Assembly: GCA_963733105.1 (NCBI GenBank)
Contig: CAVTCB010000024.1
Coordinates: 588,892-652,891, forward strand
Reading direction: 5' to 3'
DNA from: JAFAYN01 sp963733105
Lineage (GTDB): Bacteria; Gemmatimonadota; Gemmatimonadetes; Longimicrobiales; Longimicrobiaceae
DNA length: 64,000 nt
The position numbers and the translations under genes are program-made. The notes below the pieces were generated by a model that was not told the origin of the DNA, made no database searches, and saw nothing but the letters and a program-made list of their open reading frames with translations. The first letter of the stretch is position 1; every line of letters begins with the position of its first letter. Shown here one piece after another: positions 45,501-56,566 of this stretch.

Positions 45501-48500
45501 GCACCCGGCGGTGCGGGAGGCGGTGGCCGTGGTGCGGGAGGACAGGCTGGTGGGGTACGTCGTGGGCGAAGCCGTGACGGCGGAGGAGCTGCGCGCGCAC
45601 GTGGGCGATCGGCTCCCGGAGTACATGGTCCCCTCCGCCGTGGTCGTTCTCGACGCCTTTCCGCTGACGCCCAGCGGCAAGATCGACCGGCTCTCCCTCC
45701 CGGTCCCCGAGCAGGCGGCGGACGAGGACGCATATGCCGCCCCGCGGACGCCGACGGAGGAGATCGTGGCCGGGATCTTCGCCGAGGTGCTGGGGGTGGA
45801 GGGGATCGGGGCGGGGGACGACTTCTTCGCGCTCGGCGGGCACTCGCTGCTGGCCACGCGCGTGGTGTCGCGGGTGCGCTCCGTGCTCGGCGTGGAGCTG
45901 CCGGTGCGGGAGATGTTCGAGGAGCCCACGGTGGCGGGGCTGGCGGCGCGGGTGGACGCGCTGCGGAGCGACGGGGCGGGCATCGCCGCGCCGCCGCTGG
46001 TCCCGGTGCCCCGGAACGGGCCGCTCCCGGCGTCGTTCGCGCAGCGGAGGCTCTGGCTCATCGACCGGATGGAGCCGGGGAGCGCCGCCTACAACCTCCC
46101 CGCCGCGCTCCGCCTCCGCGGGGCGCTGGACGTGCGCGCGCTGGAGCGCGCCCTGGGCGAGACCGTCCGGCGGCACGAGGCGCTGCGCACCACGTTCGCC
46201 GAGGTCGGCGGCGAGCCGGTGCAGACCGTCCACGAGCCCGCCCCCGCCGCCGTCCCCGTCGCCGACCTGCGCCACCTCCCCGCGGAGGCGCGCGAGCGCG
46301 AGGCGCTGCGGCTCGCAACGGAGGAGGCGCTGCGCCCGTTCGACCTGGCGGCCGGGCCGCTCCTGCGCGCGGCGCTCCTCCGGCTGGACGGGGAGGAGTG
46401 GGCGCTCCTCTTCACCATGCACCACGCCGTCTCCGACGGGTGGAGCATCGGCGTCCTGGTCCGCGAGGTGTCCGCGCTCTACGCCGGTGAGCCGCTTCCG
46501 CCGCTCCCGGTGCAGTACGCGGACTTCGCGGCGTGGCAGCGGGCGTGGCTCTCGGGGGAGGCGCTGGACGAGCGGGTGGCGTGGTGGCGCGGGCGGCTGG
46601 CCGGGGCGCCGCCGCTGCTGGAGCTCCCGGCCGACCGGCCGCGCCCTCCCACGCAGGGCGGGGCAGGGGGGGCGGTGGCCTTCACCGTCCCGGCCGAGAC
46701 GGAGCGGGCGCTGCGCTCCCTGGCCCGCCGCGAGGGGGCGACGCTGTTCATGGCGCTCCTCGCGGGGTGGCAGCTCCTGCTGGCCCGCTGGTCCGGGCAG
46801 GACGACGTCGTCGTGGGCACCCCGGTGGCCGGCCGTACCCGGGTGGAGACGGAGGGGCTGATCGGCTTCTTCGTGAACACGCTGGTGCTGCGCGCGGAGC
46901 TGTCGGGAGAGCCGTCGTTCCGCGGGCTGCTGGCGCAGGTGCGGGAGACGACGTTGGGCGCCTACCACCACCAGGAGGTGCCGTTCGAGAAGCTGGTGGA
47001 GGAGCTGGCGCCGGAGCGCAGCCTGGGCCACGCCCCGCTCTTCCAGGTGATGTTCGCGCTCCAGAACACCGATACCGGCGACCTGCGGCTCGGGGAGCTG
47101 GAGGTGGAGGCGCTGGGGGCGGTGGACCCGCCGGCCAAGTTCGACCTGAGCCTGGAGCTGGCGGAGGCGGCGGGGGAGCTCCGCGGCACGCTCCACTACC
47201 GCTCGGAGCTGTGGGAGCGCGCCACGGTGGAGCGGATGCTGGGGCAGCTGGGGACGCTGCTGGCGTCCGTCGCGGCGGACCCCGACCGCCCGGCGCTGGA
47301 GGCGCCGATCCTGGGCGCCTCCGAGCGGACGCGGCTCCTGGAGGAGTGGAACGCCACCGGCCGCGCGTACCCCGCGGGGCTGCGCGTCCACGACCTCTTC
47401 GCCGCCCAGGCGCGCCGTACCCCCGGCGCGCCCGCGCTCTCCCACCGGGGTGAGGCCGTCACCTACGCGGAGCTGGACCACCAGTCGGCCCGCCTGGCGA
47501 ACGCGCTGCGGCGGCGCGGCGTGGGCCCCGAGACCCGCGTGGGGATCTGCATGGGGCGCACGCCGGAGCTGGTGGCGGCCATGCTGGGCGTCCTCCGGGC
47601 GGGCGGAGCGTACGTCCCGCTGGACCCGGCGTACCCGCGGGAGCGCCTGGGGTGGATGCTGGAGGACGCGCGCGTCTCCCTGGTGCTCACCGGGCCCGGC
47701 GCTGGCGGACCGGCTCCCGGAGTCCACGCCTCTCCTGTTCGCGGACGCCGCGTCGGGAGAGCCCGACGTGGCTCCGGAGAGCGGCGTCCTCCCCGGCAAC
47801 CTGTCGCACGTCATCTTCACCTCGGGATCGACCGGCCGGCCGAAGGGGGTGATGATCCGCCACGCCTCCACGGTGGTGCTGCTGCACTGGCTGCGGGAGA
47901 GCGTCACGGACGAGGAGCGCTCCTCGGTGCTCTTCTCCACGTCGGTCAGCTTCGACGTCTCGGTGGCGGAGGTGTTCGGAACACTCTCCTGGGGCGGGAA
48001 GCTGGTGCTGGTGGAGAACGCCCTGGAGCTGGCGAGGGTGGAGGAGCCCGTCGTGTACGCCAGCATGGTCCCCACCGCCGCGGCGGAGCTGCTGCGCACG
48101 GGCGGCATCCCCGCGAGCGTGCGGACGCTGAACCTGGGCGGCGAGGCGCTCCCGAACCCGCTGGCGCAGGCGCTCTACGCGCTCGGAACGGTCGAGCGGG
48201 TCGGCAACCTGTACGGCCCGACGGAGGACACCACCTACTCCACGTACTCGGCCGTCGAGCGCGAAGCGGAGCGGGTCCGGGTCGGCCGGCCCGTGGCGAA
48301 CACCCGGGCGTACGTGCTGGACGCGCGTCTCCAGCCGGTACCCGTTGGCGTGGTCGGCGAGCTGTACCTGGCGGGCGACGGGCTGGCGCGCGGGTACGCG
48401 AACCGGCCTGACCTCACCGCCGAGCGCTTCCTCCCGGACCCGTTCGGGGCGGCGGGGTCGCGGATGTACCGGGTGCAGGACCGGGTGCGCTGGACGGCGG

Positions 48501-51500
48501 GCGGGGAGCTGGAGTACTTCGGGCGCACCGACTTCCAGGTGAAGGTGCGGGGCTTCCGCATCGAGCCGGGGGAGATCGAGGACGTGCTCGGAGGTCATCC
48601 CTCCGTGCGGGACGCGGTCGCCGTGGTCCGCGAGGACCGTCCGGGGGACCGGCGCATCGTCGCGTACGTGACGGGGGCGGACGTCTCCGCTGCGGAGCTG
48701 CGGGCGCACGCGGCGGCGCACCTCCCGGAGTACATGGTCCCCTCCGCCGTGGTCGTCCTCGACCGCTTCCCGCTCACCCCCGGCGGGAAGACCGACCGGC
48801 GGGCGCTCCCCGCGCCGGAGGCGCCGGCCGGCGAGGCGTATCGCGCGCCGCGGACGCCGACGGAGGAGATCGTGGCCGGGATCTGGGCGGAGGTGCTGGG
48901 GACCGGGCGCGTCGGCGCGCACGACGATTTCTTCGAGCTGGGCGGCCACTCGCTCCTGGCCGCCCGCGTGGCGTCGCGCGTCCGCGAGGCGCTGGGCGTG
49001 GAGCCGCCGCTCCGCGCGCTCTTCGAGGCGCCCACGGTGCAGGCGCTGGCCGCGCGGGTCGACGCGCTGCTGGCCGGGGGAGAGAGGGAGGAGGCGCCGC
49101 CGCTCGTCCCGGTGCCGCGCGACGGGCCGCTCCCGCTCTCCTTCGCGCAGCGTCGCCTCTGGCTGGTGGACCGCCTCCAGCCCGGGAGCCCCGCCTACAA
49201 CATGCCCTTCGCGCTGCGGCTCCGCGGCGCGGCTGGAGCCGGCGCTGCTGGAGCGGGCGCTGGCGGTGGTGGTGCGGCGCCACGAGGCGCTCCGCACCGT
49301 CTTCGCGACCGTGGACGGCGAGCCGGTGCAGGTCGTCCTCGAAGCCGTTCCCGTCGCCGTACTCACGGCCGACCTCCGCGGCCTCCCGGACCCCGGGGCC
49401 GAGGCGCTCCGGCGGGCGGAGGAGGAGGCGCTGCGTCCCTTCGACCTGGCCGCCGGTCCGCTGCTGCGCTCCACGCTCCTCCGCCTGGCGGACGACGAGT
49501 GGGCGCTGCTCTTCACCCTGCACCACGCCGTCGGCGACGGCTGGTCCATGGAGCTGCTGGTGCGCGAGGTGTCGGAGGCGTACGGCGCCCTGATGGAGGG
49601 GCGCGAGCCGCGTCTCCCGCACCTCCCGGTGCAGTACGCCGACTACGCCGTCTGGCAGCGGAGCTGGCTCACGGGAGAGGTGCTGGAGCGGCAGCTCGGC
49701 TGGTGGCGGGAGCGGCTGGCGGGCGCGCCGCCGTTGCTGGAGCTGCCCACGGACCGCCCGCGCCCCACCGTCCAGGGCCCGCGCGGGGGATCGGTTCCGC
49801 TCGTGCTCGCGCCGGAGGTCGCGGCCGCGCTGCGCTCGCTCGCCCGCAGCGCGGGGGCGACGCCGTTCATGGCGCTCCTGGCCGCCTGGCAGCTCCTGCT
49901 GGGGCGTTACGCCGGGCAGGCCGACGTGGTGGTCGGCACCCCCGTCGCCGGGCGCACGCGCGTGGAGACGGAGCCGCTGATCGGCTTCTTCGTCAACACG
50001 CTCGCCCTGCGCGGCGACCTCTCCGGCGGGCCCGGCTTCCGCGAAGTGCTCGGCCGCGTGCGGGAGGCGACGCTGGGCGCCTTCGGGCACCAGGACGTCC
50101 CCTTCGAGCGGCTGGTGGAGGAGCTGGCCCCCGAGCGCAGCCTCGCCCACTCGCCGCTCTTCCAGGTCGTGTTCTCCCTGCAGAGCGCAGGCGGGGGCGC
50201 GCTGCGGCTGGGGGGGGTGGAGGCGGAGCCGCTGGGCGCGGCCGGTGCCACGGTCCGCTTCGACCTGAGCCTCTCGCTCGCCGACGACGGGGAGCGGATC
50301 GCGGGCGCGCTCGCCTTCCGCGCGGAGCTGTTCGACGCCGCCACGGCGGAGCGGGTGCTGGGGCACTACGCCGCGCTCCTGGAAGCGGTCGCCGCGGACC
50401 CGGACCGGCCCGTGGCCACGGTGGACTTCCTCCCGCCCGCCGAGCGCGCGCGCGTCCTGCTGGAGTGGAACCGCACCGCCACGCCGTTCCCGGAGGACCG
50501 CTGCGTCCACCAGCTCTTCGAGGCCCAGGCCGCGCGGACGCCGGACGCCCCCGCCGTGGTCTTCCGCGACCGCTCCCTCACCTACGCCGCGCTGGACCGG
50601 CGCGCGGACGAGCTGGCGGGCCGCCTCCGCGCCACCGGCGTCGGCGTGGACGGGCGCGTGGGGATCCTGCTGGAGCGGAGCGAGGCGCTGGTGGTGGCGG
50701 TGCTCGGCATCCTCAAGGCCGGCGCCGCCTACGTCGCCCTCGACCCCACGTACCCGGACGAGCGTCTGCGCTTCGTCCTGGAGGACGCGGGCGCGTCCGC
50801 GGTGGTGACGGCGGAGGGGCTCGCGGAGCGGGTGGGCGGGTTCGGGGGGGTGGTGGTGATGGTTGCTCCGGCGGGCTCCGAGGGCCCCCACCCGGCGGCC
50901 TTAGAGCCGCCACCCTCCCCCACGAGTGGGGGAGGGGCATCTCCCAGAAATCCGGCAGTTCAGTCCGATGGGGTGGGTCCGGAGGCCCTCACCCCCCTGC
51001 CCCCTCTCCCAATTCTGGGAGAGGGGGAGCACGACGGTGTGGAAGGTGAGGATCGAAGCGTGGAGATGCCCCTCCCCCGGAACGGGGGAGGGTGGCGAGC
51101 CCGAGGCGAGCCGGGTGGGGGCGCCGTCTCCCCCGACAACCTGGCCTACGTCGTCTACACCTCCGGCTCCACCGGCACCCCCAAGGGCGTGCTGGTCACC
51201 CACCGGGGCGTGGTCAACTACCTGTCCTGGTTCGACCGGGAGGTGCTCGGAGGGGAGGGCTTCGAGCTGCCGCTGGTCTCCCGGCTCTCGTTCGACGCGC
51301 ACGTGCGGCAGCTCTTCCCGCCGCTGCTGCGCGGCGAGGCCGTCCGGGTGCTCCCGGAGGAGACGGTCACCGACCCCGGGGCACTGCTGGCGGAGCTCTC
51401 CGGGCGCGGGCGCACGTCCTTCGGCGGGGTGCCCTCGCTGTGGAGCGCGATGGTGGAGCGGGTCCGCTCCGGCGAGGCGCCCCGGCCGGAGGGGGTGAAG

Positions 51501-54500
51501 GCGGTGCTGCTCGGCGGCGAGGCGCTGTCGGACGAGCTGGTGGAGCGGACGCGGGCGCTGTTCCCGGACGCGGCGGTCTGGAACCACTACGGCCCCACCG
51601 AGGCGACGGTCAACACCACCGCCGCGCGGGTGGACGGGGCGGAGCGCGTCGACATCGGCCGTCCCATCGCCAACGTTCGCGTCTACCTGCTGGACGTGAA
51701 CGGGGGGCCGGTACCGGTGGGCGTCCCGGGCGAGCTGTACGTCGGCGGCGCCGGGGTTGCCCGCGGCTACCTGGGGAGGCCGGAGCTGACGGCGGAGCGC
51801 TTCGTCCCCGACCCGTTCGCGGGGGAGCCGGGGGCGCGGATGTACCGCTCGGGGGACCGGGTGCGCTGGCTGGCGCAGGGCCGGCTGGAGTACGCCGGGC
51901 GCGTGGACGAGCAGGTGAAGGTGCGCGGGTTCCGCGTCGAGCCCGGCGAGATCGAGGCCGTGCTGGAGCGACACCCGGCGGTCCGCGAAGCCGTGGTGGT
52001 GGTACGGGAGGAGCGGCTGCTGGGCTACGTCGTCGCGGAGAGCGGCGCCGTGGCCTCGCCCCCGGAGCTGCGCGGCCACCTGGCGGAGCGGCTCCCGGAG
52101 TACATGGTGCCCTCCGCCGTCGTCGTGCTGGAGACGCTTCCTCTCACTCCCAACGGGAAGGTCGACCGCAGGGCGCTCCCGGCGCCGGAGCTCGCACCGG
52201 ACGGGGCGGGGCACGCCGCGCCGCGGACGCCGGCGGAGGAGATCGTGGCCGGGGCGTTCGCGGAGGTGCTGCGGGCGGAGCGCGTCGGGGTGGACCAGGA
52301 CTTCTTCGCGCTCGGCGGGCACTCGCTGCTCGCCACGCGGGTGGTGGCGCGCATCCGGAGCGCGCTCGGCGTGGAGCTGCCGCTGCGGGCGCTGTTCGAG
52401 GCGCCCACGGCGGCGGGGGTGGCGGAGCGGGTGGACACGCTCCTCCGCGAAGGAGCCGGCGTGGCGGCCCCGCCGCTCGTTCCGACCCCGCGGGACGGGG
52501 CGCTCCCGCTGTCGTTCGCGCAGCAGCGGCTGTGGCTCATCGACCGGCTCCAGCCGGGGAGCGCCGCGTACAACGTACCCGCCGCCCTCCGGGTCCGTGG
52601 GGCGCTGGACGTGGCGGCGCTGGAGCGGAGCCTGGCGGAGGTGGTGCGCCGCCACGAGACGCTCCGCACCGTCTTCGGCGAGACCGACGGGGAGCCGGTG
52701 CAGACCGTCCGCGAGCCGGCCCCGGTGCGGATCGCCGTCACCGACCTGCGCGCCTTCCCGGAGGACCGGCGCGACGGGGAGGCGCGGCGGCTCGCGGCGG
52801 CCGAGGCGGCGAGGCCCTTCGACCTCGGGGAGGGTCCGCTCCTGCGGGCCGCGCTCCTGCGCCTGGACGAGGAGGAGTGGGCGCTCCTCTTCACGCTGCA
52901 CCACGTCGTCAGCGACGGGTGGTCCACCGGCGTGCTCGTCGCCGAGGTGTCGGAGCTGTACACCGCCCTCACGGAGGGACGGGAGCCCGTGCTCCCGTCC
53001 CTCCCGGTGCAGTACGCGGACTACGCCGTCTGGCAGCGCGAGTGGCTGAGCGGTGGAGTCCTCGACCGGCAGCTCGGCTGGTGGCGCGACCGGCTGACCG
53101 GCGCGCCGCCGCTCCTGGAGCTCCCCACGGACCGCCCGCGTCCGCGGGTGCAGGGCGCGCGCGGCGGCAGGGTGGCCTTCGAGCTTCCGCCGGAAACGTC
53201 GCGGGGGCTCCGTGCCCTGTCGCGCGCCGGGGGGGCGACGCTGTTCATGACGCTGCTCGCGGCCTGGCAGCTCCTCCTGGCGCGCTGGGCGGGGACGGAG
53301 GACGTCAGCGTCGGCACGCCCATCGCCGGGCGCGGACGCGTCGAGACCGAGCCGCTGATCGGCTTCTTCGTGAACACGCTGGTGCTGCGGACGGAGCCGG
53401 AGGGGAGCCTGAGCTTCCGCGGGCTGCTGGAGCGCGTGCGGGAGACGACGCTGGGCGCCTACCAGCACCAGGAGATCCCCTTCGAGCGGCTGGTGGAGGA
53501 GCTGGCGCCGCAGCGCACCCTGGCCCACACGCCGCTCTTCCAGGTGATGCTCGCGCTGCAGAACAACGAGCGTGGCGAGCTGCGGATGGGCGGCCTGGAG
53601 GTGGAGCCGCTGGACGCGGGCGGCGAGGGGGCCGCCAAGTTCGACCTCACGCTCGCCATGGGGGAGGACGGGGAGCGGCTGGGCGGCACCCTCTCCTACC
53701 GCGCGGAGCTGTGGGACGCCGCCACCGTGGAGCGGATGACGGGGCACTTCCGCGTCCTCCTGGAAGCCGCCGCGGCCGGGCCGGACGCCCGCTGCGACCA
53801 TCTCCCCCTGCTGACCGCGGCGGAGAGGCGGGCGCTGACGGAGAGCCGGGACGACACGGCGGAGCCGTATCCCGCCGGCGCCACCCTGCACGGGCTGGTG
53901 TCCGCGCGGGCTGCGGCGCACCCGGACGCGGTCGCCGTCGTCGCCGCGGGCGGGGGCGAGGCCGTCACCTTTGGCGGGCTGGAGGCGCGTGCGGGCCGCC
54001 TGGCGGGACGCCTGCGGCGGCTCGGGGTCGGCCCGGACGTGCGCGTGGCGGTGCTGATGGAGCGGGTGCCGGAGACCGTCGTCGCGCTCCTGGCCGTGCT
54101 CGGGGCGGGGGGCGCCTACGTCCCGCTCGACCCGTCGTACCCCGCCGCCCGGCTGGGCTTCATGCTGGAGGACTCCGGTGCCGCCGTGCTCCTGTCGCAC
54201 CGGGGGCTCGCGGAGCGTCTTCCCCCCCACGCAGCCGCCGTGGTGGAGCTGGACGGGGAAGGCTTCGGCGGGGCGGGGGGCGCCGGGGACGCGCCGGAGG
54301 TCGCCGTCTCCCCCGACAACCTGGCGTACGTCGTCTACACCTCCGGCTCCACGGGCACCCCCAAGGGCGTCGCCGTCCCCCACCGCGCGGTGGTCAACTA
54401 CCTGGAGTGGGCGCGGCGCGCCTACCTGCCGGGTGGGGGGGCGGGGGCGCCGGTGCACTCCCCGCTCGCCTTCGACCTCACCGTCACCAGCCTCTGGGCC

Positions 54501-55778
54501 CCGCTCGCCGCGGGGGAGCGCGTGGTCCTGGCGCCGGAAACGGAGCCGGTGGAGGCGCTCGCGGCCGTCCTGCGGGCGGAGGGCGGGTTCGGGGTGGTGA
54601 AGCTGACCCCGGCGCACCTGGAGCTGCTCGCCGGGCAGCTCACCCCGGAGGAGGCCGCCCGGTGCGCGCGGCTCTTCGTGGTCGGCGGGGAGGCGCTCCC
54701 GGCGGAGACCGTCGCCGCCTGGGCGCGGCTCGCGCCGGGGATCGGGATCGTCAACGAGTACGGGCCCACCGAGACGACGGTCGGCTGCGCGGTCCACCGC
54801 GCCCGGCCGGAGGGGTACCCTTCGGGCTCCGTCCCCATCGGCCGCGCGATCGCCAACACCCGGCTGTACGTGCTCGACCCCGCGGGGGAGCCGTCGCCCG
54901 TCGGGGTTCCCGGCGAGCTGTACGTCGCCGGAGCGGGGGTGGCGCGCGGCTACCTGGGGAGGGCGGAGCTGACGGCGGAGCGCTTCGTCCCCGACCCCTT
55001 CCCGGCGGAGCCGGGCGCGAGGGCGTACCGCACCGGCGACCGGGTGCGCCGCCTCCCGGACGGGGAGCTGGACTTCCTGGGGCGGATGGACGAGCAGGTC
55101 AAGGTGCGCGGCTTCCGCGTGGAGCCCGGCGAGGTGGAGGCCGTGCTCGCCGCGCACCCCGGGGTGCGGGACGCGGCCGTCGCGGTGCGGGAGGACGCCG
55201 CGGGGGAGCGGCGGCTGGTCGGCTTCTTCGTCGCGCGCGAGGGCGGGGCGGACGCGGCGGAGCTGAGGGGGTGGCTGCGGGAGCGGCTCCCGGAGCACAT
55301 GGTCCCCGCCGCGCTGGTCCCTCTCGACGCGCTCCCCCTCACCCCGAACGGCAAGACGGACCGCCGCGCCCTCCCGGCCGGCGCGGGAGTCGAGCGGCGC
55401 GGGTACGTGGCTCCGCGCACGCCCGCAGAGGAGCGGGTGGCGCGGATCTGGGAGGAGGTGCTGGGAGTGGAGCGCGTGGGCGCGGAGGACGACTTCTTCG
55501 CCCTGGGAGGGCACTCGCTGCGCGCCACGCGCGTCGTCTCCCGCGTGCGCGACGCGATGGGCGTGGAGGTCCCGCTGCGGGCCCTGTTCGCGGAGCCCAC
55601 GCTCGCCGCGTTCGCCGCGGAGGTGGTCCGCGTGGCGGAGTCGGCGGCGCCCGCTCCGGCTCCCATGGTCACGCAGGGGAACGTGGAGGAGGTGCTGGCG
55701 GGGGTGGACGGGCTCTCGGAGGAGGAGATGGATCGCCTCCTGGAGCAGCTCTCCGCCGAAGAGGAGCTGGGCTGGTGA
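42534..55778 (+). CDS. Four-module nonribosomal peptide synthetase (C-A-T x4), three frameshifts as read
   Basis: About 4413 residues once one extra base is removed at each of 45352-45355, 47698-47699 and 49229; the net frame is unchanged. Modules by position: C1 42650-43960, A1 44010-45690, T1 Ser codon 45844; C2 46010-47310, A2 47350-48800, T2 Ser 48950; C3 49110-50430, A3 50470-52180, T3 Ser 52323; C4 52490-53800, A4 53860-55360, T4 Ser 55515. C2-C4 have HHxxxDG; C1 has HHVAQDR. A1 and A3 each carry an in-frame 237-bp element. Binding-pocket reading of A4 is D-L-T-K-V-G-E-V-G, asparagine type; the others I leave unassigned. No epimerase, methyltransferase or thioesterase. The acidic tail (EEVLAGVDGLSEEEMDRLLE) after T4 looks like a docking helix, so the chain passes to another NRPS. 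Confidence 0.95.
44408..44644 (+). repeat. 237-bp inverted-repeat element inside A1, copy 1
   Basis: The ends are long imperfect inverted repeats: CCCCCACCCGGC, about 12 unmatched bases, GCCACCCTCCCCC, a 5-6 base loop, GGGGGAGGGGCATCTCC, and the mirror image at the right end. It folds into three hairpins (44436-44459, 44523-44550 with a 12-bp stem, 44593-44615). Its length is a multiple of three and it is open in the NRPS frame, adding 79 residues just before the A3 motif YTSGSTGTPKG. Eight mismatches separate it from the copy at 50885. Confidence 0.88.
50885..51121 (+). repeat. 237-bp inverted-repeat element inside A3, copy 2
   Basis: Same length, ends and three hairpins as the copy at 44408-44644, with eight mismatches in 237 by eye. 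It lies at the same place in a different adenylation domain, ahead of PDNLAYVVYTSGSTGTPKG, and is again open in frame. The domains A2 and A4 of the same protein have only a short loop there. Confidence 0.88.
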
Positions 55779-55918
55779 GCGACGGCTGACGGATTCGGTG
55801 CGGTCCCGCGGAACCCACGGGACGCGTCAGGTGTTTGTACGATCCCTGTCCACGCCGCCGCGCCACTCCCGGGCGGAGAGCGCGGCGGCCCGTGTCCGCT
55901 CCATGCCGGAGAAGCATC

Positions 55919-56470
55919 GTGCAGAAGACCATCCGAATCGCGCTCCTGGCCGCCGCCGCGCTCGCGCTCCCGGCCGCCGCCGCCGCCCAGCAGACAACGC
56001 CCGCCCCGGCCCCGGCGCCCACCCAGGCCTCCGCGCAGGACGAGATCGCGCGCATCCAGCAGCGCCTCGGCGCGCTGCAGCAGCAGGCGGCGCAAGACTC
56101 CGCGGTCAGGGCGCAGGAGCAGGCGTTCGACGCGTACGTCGCCGAGGCGATGAACCGCCTGGACCCGGCGGCGGCAGGGAAGCGGGCGCGTGCCGAGTCG
56201 ATCAAGACGGACGTCGAGGCCGCCCGTGCCGCCAACGACAACACGAAGCTGAACGCCCTGGCCGCGGAGGCCACGGAGCTGCAGGCGTACTTCGCGCAGA
56301 TGCAGCCGCGCACGCTGGCGCTCCCCGACGTGCAGCAGAAGCGCCAGGCCTACGTCCAGGCGCTGTTCACCAAGATGAACCAGATCGACCCCGAGGCGCA
56401 GGCGCTGGTGGCCCGGCTCCAGCAGCTGCGCAGCGGCGCCGCGGCGGCGCCCGCCCCCGCCAACCCCTGA
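55919..56470 (+). CDS. Secreted coiled-coil protein of unknown function
   Basis: A 183-residue protein. GTG at 55919 has GGAG 7 bases upstream and opens a signal peptide (IRIALLAAAALALPAAAAAQ). The mature part begins with a Pro/Ala spacer, then a long helical, Gln/Ala/Glu-rich region with heptad character (DEIARIQQRLGALQQQAAQD, RAQEQAFDAYVAEAMNRL), resembling OmpH/Skp-like or DUF-type periplasmic helical proteins. It lies 140 bases after the NRPS and may be on the same transcript. No function assigned. A strong terminator follows. Confidence 0.75.
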   Translation: MQKTIRIALLAAAALALPAAAAAQQTTPAPAPAPTQASAQDEIARIQQRLGALQQQAAQDSAVRAQEQAFDAYVAEAMNRLDPAAAGKRARAESIKTDVEAARAANDNTKLNALAAEATELQAYFAQMQPRTLALPDVQQKRQAYVQALFTKMNQIDPEAQALVARLQQLRSGAAAAPAPANP

Positions 56471-56506
56471 CGGCCGCGCCGTTCGCAGGATGAAGGCAGA
56501 ACGAAG

Positions 56507-56540
56507 CAGGGCCCGCGAGCGAATGCGCTCGCGGGCCCTG
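56507..56540. terminator. Bidirectional terminator hairpin between convergent genes
   Basis: A perfect 15-bp stem (56507-56521 with 56526-56540, loop AATG) between the coiled-coil protein gene and the M1 peptidase gene. Confidence 0.8.
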
Positions 56541-56566
56541 TCCGTTCACCCCTCCCGGTCCGGCGC

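Noticed and set aside
45356..46490. Continuation of the first NRPS frame past 45355
   Set aside because: It turns into Gly/Arg-rich nonsense at the extra G; the motif YRTGDRARWLASGELEFLG continues in the shifted frame.
50901..55514. A 1537-codon open frame on the minus strand opposite the NRPS
   Set aside because: It is the mirror of the high-G+C NRPS coding frame; its translation is low-complexity (Arg, Pro, Gly, His, Ala) with no domain, while the plus strand has ordered NRPS motifs.
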